Positions 1-6,740 are shown, counted from the first letter of the stretch. The stretch: 9,473 nt of DNA from JBGZFC01 sp041846575 (GCA_041846575.1 JBGZFC010000020.1:1-9473), one strand, 5' to 3'. The notes: generated from the letters alone by a model not told the origin. Numbers and translations: made by a program.

Positions 1-1
1 A

Positions 2-316
2 ATAACAAATTTAGATGTTACCGACAATACCAAATTGCTAAAACTCCATTGCAGATGGAATGATTTGAACAACTTAGATGTTAGCAAAAATATCGCATTA
101 ACAGAACTTTATTGTGGTTATAATAAATTGACCAAATTAGATATTAGTAATAACACCAATTTGAACAAAATTCATTGTTATGATAATTCATTAACAAATT
201 TGGATGTTAGCAAGAATGTAGGATTAAGAGAAATTTTATGTAATAAGAACAATTTAAATAGCCTATATATGAAGAATTGTCCATGGCTAAAATATTTAGA
301 TTGTAGTGATAATAAC
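2..316 (+). repeat. Five tandem 63-bp LRR-coding units
   Basis: Units run 2-64, 65-127, 128-190, 191-253 and 254-316, each encoding 21 residues. Units 1 to 4 share the LDV/LDI core followed by S/T-x-N; unit 5 is degenerate at that point (LYMKN). A cysteine occurs at unit position 17 in all five. The array continues off the left edge, so the total number of units is unknown. Confidence 0.85.
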
Positions 317-472
317 TTGTCAACAGAAGCATTAAATTTCTTGTTTGAAAGCCTGCCAAACACCAATAAGGGATCTATACATTTTTATAATAATCCGGGA
401 TCTGCTACTTGTGATAGGAGTATATATGAAGCAAAAGGATGGAAAGGTGTCGGCGAATTATATGAAAAATAG
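2..472 (+). CDS. Leucine-rich repeat protein, C-terminal part (5' end outside window)
   Basis: The frame is open from base 2, so the gene enters from the left and the TTG at 35 is not a real start. The visible part has five tandem 21-residue LRR units of the form LxxLDVSxNxxLxxLxCxxNx, then a roughly 50-residue C-terminal cap containing NNPGSATCD and ending KGWKGVGELYEK. This repeat and cap combination is common in secreted or surface LRR proteins of Bacteroidota, where such proteins usually bind other proteins or glycans; the ligand cannot be predicted. No type IX sorting domain or C-terminal anchor is visible. Any signal peptide would lie upstream of the window. The region is AT-rich (17 of 60 bases are G or C at 61-120) compared with mnmE next door (29 of 60 at 781-840), which hints at accessory origin but can also follow from Asn/Leu/Lys-rich composition. 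The stop (TAG) is 25 bp before mnmE. Confidence 0.85.
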   Translation: MTNLDVTDNTKLLKLHCRWNDLNNLDVSKNIALTELYCGYNKLTKLDISNNTNLNKIHCYDNSLTNLDVSKNVGLREILCNKNNLNSLYMKNCPWLKYLDCSDNNLSTEALNFLFESLPNTNKGSIHFYNNPGSATCDRSIYEAKGWKGVGELYEK

Positions 473-477
473 TTTTG
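470..477 (+). promoter_or_regulatory. Possible -7 element for mnmE, overlapping the LRR stop codon
   Basis: TAGTTTTG matches the Bacteroidota -7 consensus TAnnTTTG and begins in the LRR gene's TAG stop. It would put the transcript start roughly 10-15 bases before the mnmE ATG. There is no TTTG-like -33 element 19-21 bases upstream. It may be chance; read-through from the LRR gene or a promoter inside it are alternatives. Confidence 0.25.
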
Positions 478-497
478 TGTAATAACTTGTAATAATT

Positions 498-1883
498 ATG
501 TCAGATATCATTACAGCTATTTCCACCGCACCCGGCATAGGAGCAATTGCCGTTATTCGATTATCCGGAGAAGGGAGTATTGCTTTAACGGATAGAGTTT
601 TTCAATCACTTTCGGGAAAGAAGTTAGCCGATTTAAAACCGAATAAAGCCACTTTTGGCAAAATAATTCAGGAAAATGAGGTGTTGGACGAAGTGGTTGT
701 AACCGTTTTTCAGTCACCACACTCTTTCACGGGCGAAGAGACGGTAGAGATTTCATGCCACGGTTCTGTCTATATTCAACAGAAAATTGTTGAACTGCTT
801 CTTGCCGAAGGTGCACGATTGGCACAAGCGGGCGAGTTTACTCGTCGTGCTTTTAAAAACGGCAAATTCGATTTAAGTCAAGCTGAGGCTATTGCCGATT
901 TAATTGCATCCTCATCTCAAGCTTCGCATAGGGTGGCGATGAACCAGATGCGTGGCGGATTTGCCAATAAATTGACGCAGTTGCGTGATAACTTGCTGCA
1001 ATTTGTGTCTTTGATTGAGCTGGAACTCGATTTTTCGGAAGAGGATGTGGAGTTTGCAAATCGTGAGCAACTGTACGAACTGACCGAAAATATTGAATCG
1101 GAAATAAGCATGTTGGCTGATTCGTTTCAATTGGGAAATGCCATTAAAAACGGAATACCGGTCGCCATTATCGGGGAAACCAACGCGGGAAAATCTACTT
1201 TGCTAAATTTACTTCTGAACGAAGAGAAAGCTATTGTTTCCGATATTCACGGAACAACGCGCGATGTAATTGAAGATACCGTAAATATAGGCGGAGTAAC
1301 TTTCCGATTTATCGATACTGCCGGAATCAGACACACGACCGATACAATAGAGTCGTTAGGCATTGAGCGGACGTTTAAAAAAATAGAACAAGCGACTATC
1401 GTATTGTGGATGATAGATTTAACCACTCCCGATAAGGAGATTGAAACATTGGCTCAATCTATAGTGCCTAAACTTGATGAGAAACAGGTAATTCTACTAT
1501 TTAATAAAGCCGATTTGTTTACTGACGAACAACTCTCCGAAAAAGAGAATCTTCTCTCCGAACTGCAAGCCGAACGGCTATTTGTTTCTGCAAAAAAACA
1601 TCTTAATACAGGCAAACTTGCAGAGATGTTGTTGAAAGTTGCAAAAATTCCAAGTATTGGCGAGAGTGACGTTATTGTTACAAATCTGCGTCATTATGAT
1701 GCGTTGAAAAATGCACTCGAAGCTATTCGTAGGGTAAAAGATGGGTTGGAAATCGGTATCACAAGCGATTTCGTTTCGCAAGATATTCGCGAATGTATGT
1801 TCTATCTGGGCGAAATTACCGGACAAATCAGCAACGACGAGGTACTGGGAAATATTTTCGGGAAGTTTTGTATAGGGAAGTAA
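498..1883 (+). CDS. mnmE: tRNA uridine-5-carboxymethylaminomethyl modification GTPase MnmE
   Basis: MnmE works with MnmG (not in this window) to install the cmnm5 group on the wobble uridine (U34) of certain tRNAs, using a methylene-tetrahydrofolate carbon, glycine and GTP; it is cytoplasmic. The 461 residues match the usual family length. The N-terminal folate-binding domain (about 1-118) begins DIITAISTAPGIGAIAVIRLSG. The helical domain contains the G domain, whose motifs are all visible: P-loop GETNAGKST at 226-234, G2 TTRD at 253-256, G3 DTAG at 273-276, G4 NKAD at 336-339 and G5 SAK at 364-366. The protein ends FCIGK, with the conserved cysteine C458 that is essential in studied MnmE proteins. 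The ATG at 498 begins the conserved N-terminus with no leader. No Shine-Dalgarno sequence is seen, as is normal for the phylum. The gene appears intact. Confidence 0.97.
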   Translation: MSDIITAISTAPGIGAIAVIRLSGEGSIALTDRVFQSLSGKKLADLKPNKATFGKIIQENEVLDEVVVTVFQSPHSFTGEETVEISCHGSVYIQQKIVELLLAEGARLAQAGEFTRRAFKNGKFDLSQAEAIADLIASSSQASHRVAMNQMRGGFANKLTQLRDNLLQFVSLIELELDFSEEDVEFANREQLYELTENIESEISMLADSFQLGNAIKNGIPVAIIGETNAGKSTLLNLLLNEEKAIVSDIHGTTRDVIEDTVNIGGVTFRFIDTAGIRHTTDTIESLGIERTFKKIEQATIVLWMIDLTTPDKEIETLAQSIVPKLDEKQVILLFNKADLFTDEQLSEKENLLSELQAERLFVSAKKHLNTGKLAEMLLKVAKIPSIGESDVIVTNLRHYDALKNALEAIRRVKDGLEIGITSDFVSQDIRECMFYLGEITGQISNDEVLGNIFGKFCIGK

Positions 1884-1900
1884 TCTACCGTTTATCATAA

Positions 1901-1918
1901 GGACTGAAATAACAGTCT
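1901..1918 (+). terminator. Weak hairpin after mnmE, possible terminator
   Basis: GGACTG (1901-1906) and CAGTCT (1913-1918) can pair, with one G-U pair and a six-base loop, 17 bases after the mnmE stop. No U-tract follows directly; the nearest T-run is at about 1934. It may attenuate or protect the 3' end rather than terminate efficiently. Confidence 0.2.
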
Positions 1919-1962
1919 GAGAAATATAATGAGTTTTTAGAAGTGCCCATATAAAATTTTAT

Positions 1963-1994
1963 TTTGGTAAAACGCACAAAAAAACGTATCTTTG
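1963..1994 (+). promoter_or_regulatory. Bacteroidota-type promoter for parC (-33 TTTG, -7 TATCTTTG)
   Basis: TTTG at 1963-1966 and TATCTTTG at 1987-1994 match the Bacteroides -33/-7 consensus (TTTG, then TAnnTTTG), with 20 bases between them, inside the known 19-21 range. Transcription would start near 2000 and leave a leader of about 40 bases before the parC ATG. This is the best promoter match in the window. Confidence 0.7.
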
Positions 1995-2039
1995 ACAACT
2001 TTTTACCTGAATTGAAATTTACAATATTTACTCAATTTT

Positions 2040-4727
2040 ATGTCGTCAAAAGATAATTTAGAAGATAACTTATTGGATAATAACGATGATTTTAATAATG
2101 AAGATGGTCTCTCTTCCGATTCGTCAGGAAGCTCATCCAATTCACAATTAACCACACGCATAACGGAAGACAAACCTATGAGCTTGTCTCGCATGTATCA
2201 GGATTGGTTTTTAGATTATGCTTCTTATGTAATTTTGGAGCGTGCCGTACCTCATATTACCGATGGATTGAAACCCGTGCAGCGACGCATTATGCACGCC
2301 ATGAAACGCATGGATGACGGACGTTACAATAAAGTTGCAAACATTATTGGAAACACGATGCAATATCATCCTCACGGAGATGCTTCTATTGGCGACGCTT
2401 TGGTGCAATTGGGGCAAAAAGACCTGTTGGTTGATTGCCAGGGTAACTGGGGTAATGTTCTTACCGGAGATGGAGCCGCCGCACCGCGTTATATTGAAGC
2501 ACGTTTATCGAGATTTGCTCTCGAAGTGCTGTTCAATCCCAAAACTACTGAATGGAAACCATCTTACGACGGTCGCAATAAAGAGCCGATAACTTTGCCA
2601 TCGAAATTTCCATTGCTATTGGCGCAAGGAGCCGAAGGTATAGCTGTAGGTTTGTCTTCAAAAATTTTACCGCATAACTTTAATGAATTGTGCGATGCTT
2701 CAGTATCTTATTTGCAAGGAAAAGAGTTCAAAATTTATCCCGATTTTCAAACAGGTGGCTATATTGATGTAGAGAAATACAACGACGGGGAGCGCGGTGG
2801 CTCGGTAAAAGTTAGAGCATCTATTAAAAAGATGGACAACAAAACACTGGTTATCACGAGCCTACCATACGGAAGAACTACAACATCAATTGTGGATTCA
2901 ATTCTTAAGGCTAACGAGAAGGGAAAAATCAGAATAAGAAAAGTAGATGATATAACCGCTGAAAATGTAGAAATCCAGATTCAGCTTGCCGCGGGAGTTT
3001 CTTCCGACAAGACTATTGATGCACTTTACGCTTTCACGGAGTGTGAAATAAATATTTCGCCCAACTGTTGTGTTATTGAGGATGATAAGCCGCATTTCCT
3101 GACCGTTTCAGACGTTTTAAGAGTTTCAACCGACAGAACGAAAGAACTTCTGCAATTGGAGCTTCAAATAGAGAAAAACGAAAAACAGGAATCTCTGCTT
3201 TTTGCTTCGCTCGAAAAAATCTTTATCGAAGAACGTATTTACAAAGACAAAGAGTTCGAAAATGCCAAAAACATGGATGTTGCCATAAAGCATATCGACA
3301 AAAGATTAGAGCCATTTAAACAGTCATTTATCAGAGAGATTAAATCCGACGATATATTGAAACTGATGGAGATAAAAATGGCTCGAATCCTTAAATTCAA
3401 TTCCGATAAGGCTGACGAAATTATTGCAAACTACAAGAGAGATATTGAAGAGATTGACCACAATCTGAACAATATAGTTGATTACACAATCTCTTGGTAC
3501 TTAATGCTTAAAGATAAATACGGCAAAGATTTCCCAAGAAAAACGGAAATTAGAAACTTTGAGAATATTGAAGCGACAAAGGTTATTGAAGCAAATGAGA
3601 AACTTTACATTAACAGAGAAGAAGGTTTTATAGGAACCGGACTGAAAAAAGATGAGTACATTTGCGACTGTTCGGATATTGACGATATAATTGTCTTCTT
3701 TAAAGACGGTAAATACAAAATAGTGAAAGTAAGCGATAAGATGTTTGTCGGCAAGGATATACTCTATGCAAATGTTTTCAAAAGAAACGATAAACGAACA
3801 ATTTACAATGTAATTTATCGCGATGGCAAAGGCGGAGACAATTATATCAAACGTTTTTCAGTTACAGGTATTACTCGCGACAGAGATTACGATTTGACAA
3901 GAGAAAAACCCGGTTCAAAAATTATCTATTTCAGTGCAAACCCCAATGGAGAAGCCGAAACAGTGAGGGTAATTCTAAAACCGAAACCACGTATGAGAAT
4001 TACGCAGTTTGAAAAAGATTTCAGCGAAATTGCCATAAAAGGTCGCGGGGCTATGGGAAATCTTCTTACCAAAGCCGATGTACATCGTATAGTTCTTAAA
4101 CAGAAAGGTGTATCTACATTAGGCGGACGGAAAGTTTGGTTCGACCCGGATGTGCTGCGTCTGAATTACGATGGCGACGGTTCCTATCTTGGCGAGTTTT
4201 CGGGCGATGACAAAATTCTGGCTGTATATAAAAACGGCGATTTCCGTACCTGCTCTTTCGACTTGAGCAACCATTTTGAGCCGAATTTCGAGCGAATAGA
4301 GAAATTTGATGAAGGAAAGGTCTGGTCTGCCGCTCTCTTCGATGGTTCACAAGGGTTTGCTTATCTGAAACGTTTCACTTTTGAAGATTCAGATAAAATC
4401 AGCAACTTCTTAGGCGAAGAGGATGGCTCGCGACTATATCTGCTAACAGATACGGTTTATCCTCGAATATTGGCAACTTTTGGAGGTCATGACGACTTTA
4501 GAGAGCCTTTGGAGGTTGATGTAGAGCAATTTATCGGCGTAAAAGGATTTAAAGCCAAAGGTAAACGCATTTCTAATTACGAAGTGAAAGAGGTAAAAGA
4601 GTTAGAGCCTACACGTTTTCCTGAACCGGTTGATACAATAGACAATGGTTTGGAAAACGGAGATAATGAAAATGACCCTGATGCTGATTTATCGGATGAT
4701 ACAGGGCAAATGAATCTGTTTGATTGA
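2040..4727 (+). CDS. parC: DNA topoisomerase IV subunit A (ParC)
   Basis: This is the DNA-cleaving subunit of a type IIA topoisomerase, which pairs with ParE (not in the window) to decatenate daughter chromosomes. It has 895 residues. Residues 1-46 are an acidic, Ser/Asn-rich and probably disordered extension. The breakage-reunion domain starts near M47, with DGLKPVQRR at 75-83 and HPHGD at 110-114, and the catalytic tyrosine is Y151 in APRYIEARLS. A coiled-coil region spans about 375-500. A beta-pinwheel C-terminal domain follows (about 540-830), then an acidic tail ending QMNLFD. The gyrase-specific box QRRGGKG is absent. The corresponding area reads KGRGAMGN (667-674), which favours ParC over GyrA and is the form I associate with Bacteroidota ParC. 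The ATG at 2040 fits the promoter about 40 bases upstream. M47 is a possible internal start, but the acidic extension is plausible for the family. GyrA-like mis-assignment is the main alternative. Confidence 0.92.
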   Translation: MSSKDNLEDNLLDNNDDFNNEDGLSSDSSGSSSNSQLTTRITEDKPMSLSRMYQDWFLDYASYVILERAVPHITDGLKPVQRRIMHAMKRMDDGRYNKVANIIGNTMQYHPHGDASIGDALVQLGQKDLLVDCQGNWGNVLTGDGAAAPRYIEARLSRFALEVLFNPKTTEWKPSYDGRNKEPITLPSKFPLLLAQGAEGIAVGLSSKILPHNFNELCDASVSYLQGKEFKIYPDFQTGGYIDVEKYNDGERGGSVKVRASIKKMDNKTLVITSLPYGRTTTSIVDSILKANEKGKIRIRKVDDITAENVEIQIQLAAGVSSDKTIDALYAFTECEINISPNCCVIEDDKPHFLTVSDVLRVSTDRTKELLQLELQIEKNEKQESLLFASLEKIFIEERIYKDKEFENAKNMDVAIKHIDKRLEPFKQSFIREIKSDDILKLMEIKMARILKFNSDKADEIIANYKRDIEEIDHNLNNIVDYTISWYLMLKDKYGKDFPRKTEIRNFENIEATKVIEANEKLYINREEGFIGTGLKKDEYICDCSDIDDIIVFFKDGKYKIVKVSDKMFVGKDILYANVFKRNDKRTIYNVIYRDGKGGDNYIKRFSVTGITRDRDYDLTREKPGSKIIYFSANPNGEAETVRVILKPKPRMRITQFEKDFSEIAIKGRGAMGNLLTKADVHRIVLKQKGVSTLGGRKVWFDPDVLRLNYDGDGSYLGEFSGDDKILAVYKNGDFRTCSFDLSNHFEPNFERIEKFDEGKVWSAALFDGSQGFAYLKRFTFEDSDKISNFLGEEDGSRLYLLTDTVYPRILATFGGHDDFREPLEVDVEQFIGVKGFKAKGKRISNYEVKEVKELEPTRFPEPVDTIDNGLENGDNENDPDADLSDDTGQMNLFD

Positions 4728-4827
4728 TTAATTATCGGTGTTTGGTGGTTTGTGAACAGTTTTTTATATGCTGCTGATGTAAATGGAGGTTCTAATGTTA
4801 GCGGAGCCGGTGTGCTAGTTGGGTAAA

Positions 4828-5010
4828 ATGGAACATTTTAAAATACACAAAACAATAAAAACGGTATTATTAATACTGTTAATCAGTATTGTTATATCCT
4901 TAGTTTTGAGTTTTTTAAGAAAAATAGGGTTTTATCAAACAATTTGGATGACAATTATTATTGTTTTATTGTGCGTATTTATTGTTTATTCACTTTTAAA
5001 AATAAAATAA
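4828..5010 (+). CDS. Small two-helix membrane protein, unknown function
   Basis: I do not recognise this 60-residue protein. The ATG at 4828 gives a short basic N-terminus (MEHFKIHKTIK), a first hydrophobic helix at about 12-29, a short positive loop containing RK, a second hydrophobic helix at about 38-56, and an end of LLKIK. This suggests a helical hairpin in the inner membrane, probably with both ends in the cytoplasm. A TTG at 4819 would add only three residues and is less likely. The coding region is extremely AT-rich (13 G/C of 60 bases at 4861-4920). It lies 100 bp after parC in the same direction and is followed at once by a hairpin terminator, which supports it being a real transcribed 3' gene. 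No clear TAnnTTTG element precedes it, so it may ride on parC transcription. Immunity-type or stress-type small membrane proteins look like this, but no function can be assigned. Confidence 0.55.
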   Translation: MEHFKIHKTIKTVLLILLISIVISLVLSFLRKIGFYQTIWMTIIIVLLCVFIVYSLLKIK

Positions 5011-5026
5011 TATTGGTTTGAATTAT

Positions 5027-5066
5027 AAAAGCATTTGGCAAACAGTTGTTCTAAACGCTTTTTTAT
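5027..5066 (+). terminator. Rho-independent terminator after the small membrane protein gene
   Basis: AAAAGCATTTGG (5027-5038) pairs with CTAAACGCTTTT (5051-5062). That makes a 12-bp stem with one A-C mismatch and one G-U pair around a 12-base loop, ending in a T-run. It begins 16 bases after the stop codon and would end the plus-strand parC/small-protein transcript. Confidence 0.65.
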
Positions 5067-5179
5067 TTTATGTTTTTTAAAAAATTACATTTTCATAAAC
5101 TCTATGCACAAGCGTTTTTATAACCGCAAAGTGTTATGATTTACAAATCGAATATATCTGGTTTAAGATGTTACCATAT

Positions 5180-5222
5180 AAAAAACCGTCTAACTACAAG
5201 TTGTAGTAAAGACGGTTTTTTT
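5180..5222. terminator. Strong bidirectional terminator between convergent genes
   Basis: AAAAAACCGTC (5180-5190) is an exact inverted match of GACGGTTTTTT (5211-5221). Inside it ACTAC (5193-5197) pairs with GTAGT (5202-5206) around a five-base loop. T-runs follow the stem on both strands. It lies 18 bases beyond the stop of the minus-strand dehydrogenase gene, for which it is the terminator, and it backs up the 5027-5066 terminator for plus-strand transcription. Confidence 0.85.
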
Positions 5223-5239
5223 ATACTCAAGAAATTTTT

Positions 5240-6442
5240 TTACAATTCCAAATCTATATCAAATAACTCGTGCCATGGCAATCCTTGTTTGTTTAGTTGC
5301 TCCATAAATGGATCGGGATCGAACTCCTCTACATTAAATACGCCCGGCTTACACCACAAGCCTTGCATAAACATTCTTGCACCAATAGTTGCGGGAACAC
5401 CTGTTGTATAGCTTACACCTTGTGCTCCTGTCTCTTCAAAAGCTGCTTGGTGACTGCAATTGTTGTATATATAATATGTACGCTCTTTTCCGTCTTTTAT
5501 TCCGCGAATACGGCATCCGATAGAGGTTTCGCCAGTGTAGTTTTCTCCGAGTTCGCCCGGATCAGGAAGAACGGCTTTAAGGAACTGAATGGGAACAATC
5601 TTCTGTCCGTTATACTCTACCTCGTCAATGCGAGCCATACCGATATTTTGAATTACACGCAAGTGTGTAAGATACTCTTGTCCGAAAGTCATCCAGAAAC
5701 GTGCACGTTTTATAGTAGGATAATTTTTCACAAGTGACTCCAACTCTTCGTGGTAAATCAGATACGACTCTTTCGGTCCTATATTCGGATAGTTAAGCGG
5801 TTTGTGAATTTCGTGCGGTTCGGTTTCAACCCATTTGCCATTCTCCCAATATTTACCTTTTTGAGTTACCTCACGAATATTGATTTCGGGATTGAAATTG
5901 GTTGCAAATGCTTTACCGTGATCGCCTGCGTTGCAATCCACAATATCCAAATAGTGTATTTCATCGAAATGATGTTTAGCTGCATACGCAGTATAAATGC
6001 TTGTTACACCGGGGTCAAATCCGCAACCGAGAATTGCAGTTAATCCTGCTTCACGGAATCTATCCTGATACGCCCACTGCCATTTATATTCATATTTTGC
6101 TTCGTCTTTCGGTTCATAGTTGGCTGTATCCAAATAGTTTACTCCTGCCTCCAAACAAGCATCCATAATAGTTAAATCTTGATATGGAAGAGCCACATTT
6201 ATAACCAGTTTCGGCTTAAAATCTTTCATCAGTGCCACCAATTCGGAAACATTATCTGCATCTACTCGTGCCGTATTAATTTCAACTCCTGTACGACGTT
6301 TTACATCCTCGGCAATAGCATCACATTTACTTTTAGTACGACTTGCCAACATAATATCGGTGAAAACATCTTTATTTTGAGCCACTTTATTGGCTACTAC
6401 AGTTCCGACGCCACCTGCGCCAATAATTAAAACTTTTCCCAT
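5240..6442 (-). CDS. Carboxy(nor)spermidine dehydrogenase, saccharopine dehydrogenase family
   Basis: The 400-residue protein begins with a Rossmann nucleotide-binding motif (VLIIGAGGVG, glycines at 8, 10, 11 and 13). It continues with the family's conserved stretches: LVINVALPYQD near 79-89, NYLDTANYE at 102-110, LGCGFDPGVTSIY at 138-150 and DCNAGDHG at 169-176. Length and motifs fit the Lys1-like CANSDH group rather than true lysine-pathway saccharopine dehydrogenases. In that group the enzyme reductively condenses aspartate beta-semialdehyde with putrescine (or diaminopropane), using NADPH, to give carboxyspermidine (or carboxynorspermidine). A PLP decarboxylase (NspC/CASDC) then makes spermidine. 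This route is established in Bacteroides thetaiotaomicron. No decarboxylase gene is visible here, so the partner must lie elsewhere. The gene stands alone, convergent with the small membrane protein gene and divergent from the channel gene. The ATG at 6442 sits directly before the Rossmann strand. The family is secure; the exact substrate is inferred. Confidence 0.9.
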   Translation of the reverse strand: MGKVLIIGAGGVGTVVANKVAQNKDVFTDIMLASRTKSKCDAIAEDVKRRTGVEINTARVDADNVSELVALMKDFKPKLVINVALPYQDLTIMDACLEAGVNYLDTANYEPKDEAKYEYKWQWAYQDRFREAGLTAILGCGFDPGVTSIYTAYAAKHHFDEIHYLDIVDCNAGDHGKAFATNFNPEINIREVTQKGKYWENGKWVETEPHEIHKPLNYPNIGPKESYLIYHEELESLVKNYPTIKRARFWMTFGQEYLTHLRVIQNIGMARIDEVEYNGQKIVPIQFLKAVLPDPGELGENYTGETSIGCRIRGIKDGKERTYYIYNNCSHQAAFEETGAQGVSYTTGVPATIGARMFMQGLWCKPGVFNVEEFDPDPFMEQLNKQGLPWHELFDIDLEL

Positions 6443-6492
6443 AAAATGTTATTTTGTTTTTCTATTATTAATTTTCAGAATTATCCATTATA

Positions 6493-6500
6493 CAAATATA
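6493..6500 (-). promoter_or_regulatory. -7 element for the carboxyspermidine dehydrogenase gene
   Basis: On the minus strand this reads TATATTTG, matching TAnnTTTG. It would start transcription near 6486, giving a leader of about 44 bases before the ATG. The position 19-21 bases further upstream reads TTAC or similar, so the -33 element is poor. Confidence 0.45.
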
Positions 6501-6564
6501 CAACTTTTTATGTAAATGTGTAATATTGAATACCAATAATCTTTCTTTTACTATTTTTATGAAA

Positions 6565-6625
6565 GCAAGGAGCTGAATTTGAAAACGAGTGAGTGTACTG
6601 TCCCGTCCTTGCCTATGCAAAACGG
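6565..6625. other. Potential secondary structure in the divergent intergenic gap
   Basis: The gap between the divergent genes (6443-6740, 298 bp) holds two -7 elements and this region, and I see no reading frame of note. GCAAGGA (6565-6571) is an exact inverted match of TCCTTGC (6606-6612). The second arm can instead form a local hairpin, CCGT/ACGG plus TTGC/GCAA around loop CTAT (6603-6625). The region is less AT-rich than its flanks and lies upstream of both predicted transcript starts, so it is not in either predicted leader. It could be a regulator-binding site, a small RNA or a decayed element; none is supported further. Confidence 0.3.
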
Positions 6626-6706
6626 AACACTTATCTCACAAACAACTATCACCAAACTTCTAACTTATTTTATCTATTTTACGGTGAATAATGCAAGTTA
6701 ATTACT

Positions 6707-6714
6707 TATCTTTG
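6707..6714 (+). promoter_or_regulatory. -7 element for the mechanosensitive channel gene
   Basis: TATCTTTG is an exact TAnnTTTG match and is identical to the -7 element before parC. It lies 26 bases before the ATG at 6741 and implies a leader of roughly 20 bases. The -33 region (6682-6687, CGGTGA) does not match TTTG. Confidence 0.5.
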
Positions 6715-6740
6715 TATTGCATTTATAAAAAATTACTACT

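Noticed and set aside
35..37. TTG at 35 as the start codon of the LRR protein
   Set aside because: The frame stays open to the window edge and upstream codons continue the LRR pattern (ITNLDVTDN), so the gene is truncated by the window and does not start here.
2..316. Possible CRISPR-like array because of regular 63-bp periodicity
   Set aside because: The period is a multiple of three, the frame is open throughout, and the translation is a clear LRR solenoid.
178..366. 62-codon open frame on the minus strand inside the LRR gene
   Set aside because: It lies antisense to the repetitive LRR coding region, has no recognisable product or promoter, and is a shadow.
2314..2592. 92-codon plus-strand frame overlapping the parC active-site region
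   Set aside because: It is out of frame with the unmistakable ParC motifs, including the catalytic tyrosine region; no family resemblance.
4114..4350. 78-codon minus-strand frame rich in Arg inside parC
   Set aside because: Composition is typical of an antisense shadow; the parC frame is conserved through this region.
5136..6430. Several plus-strand open frames (5136-5411, 5297-5737, 5750-6043, 6179-6430) opposite the dehydrogenase gene
   Set aside because: All are antisense to a strongly conserved enzyme, rich in Cys/Ile/Ser as expected from reverse reading, and without promoter signals.
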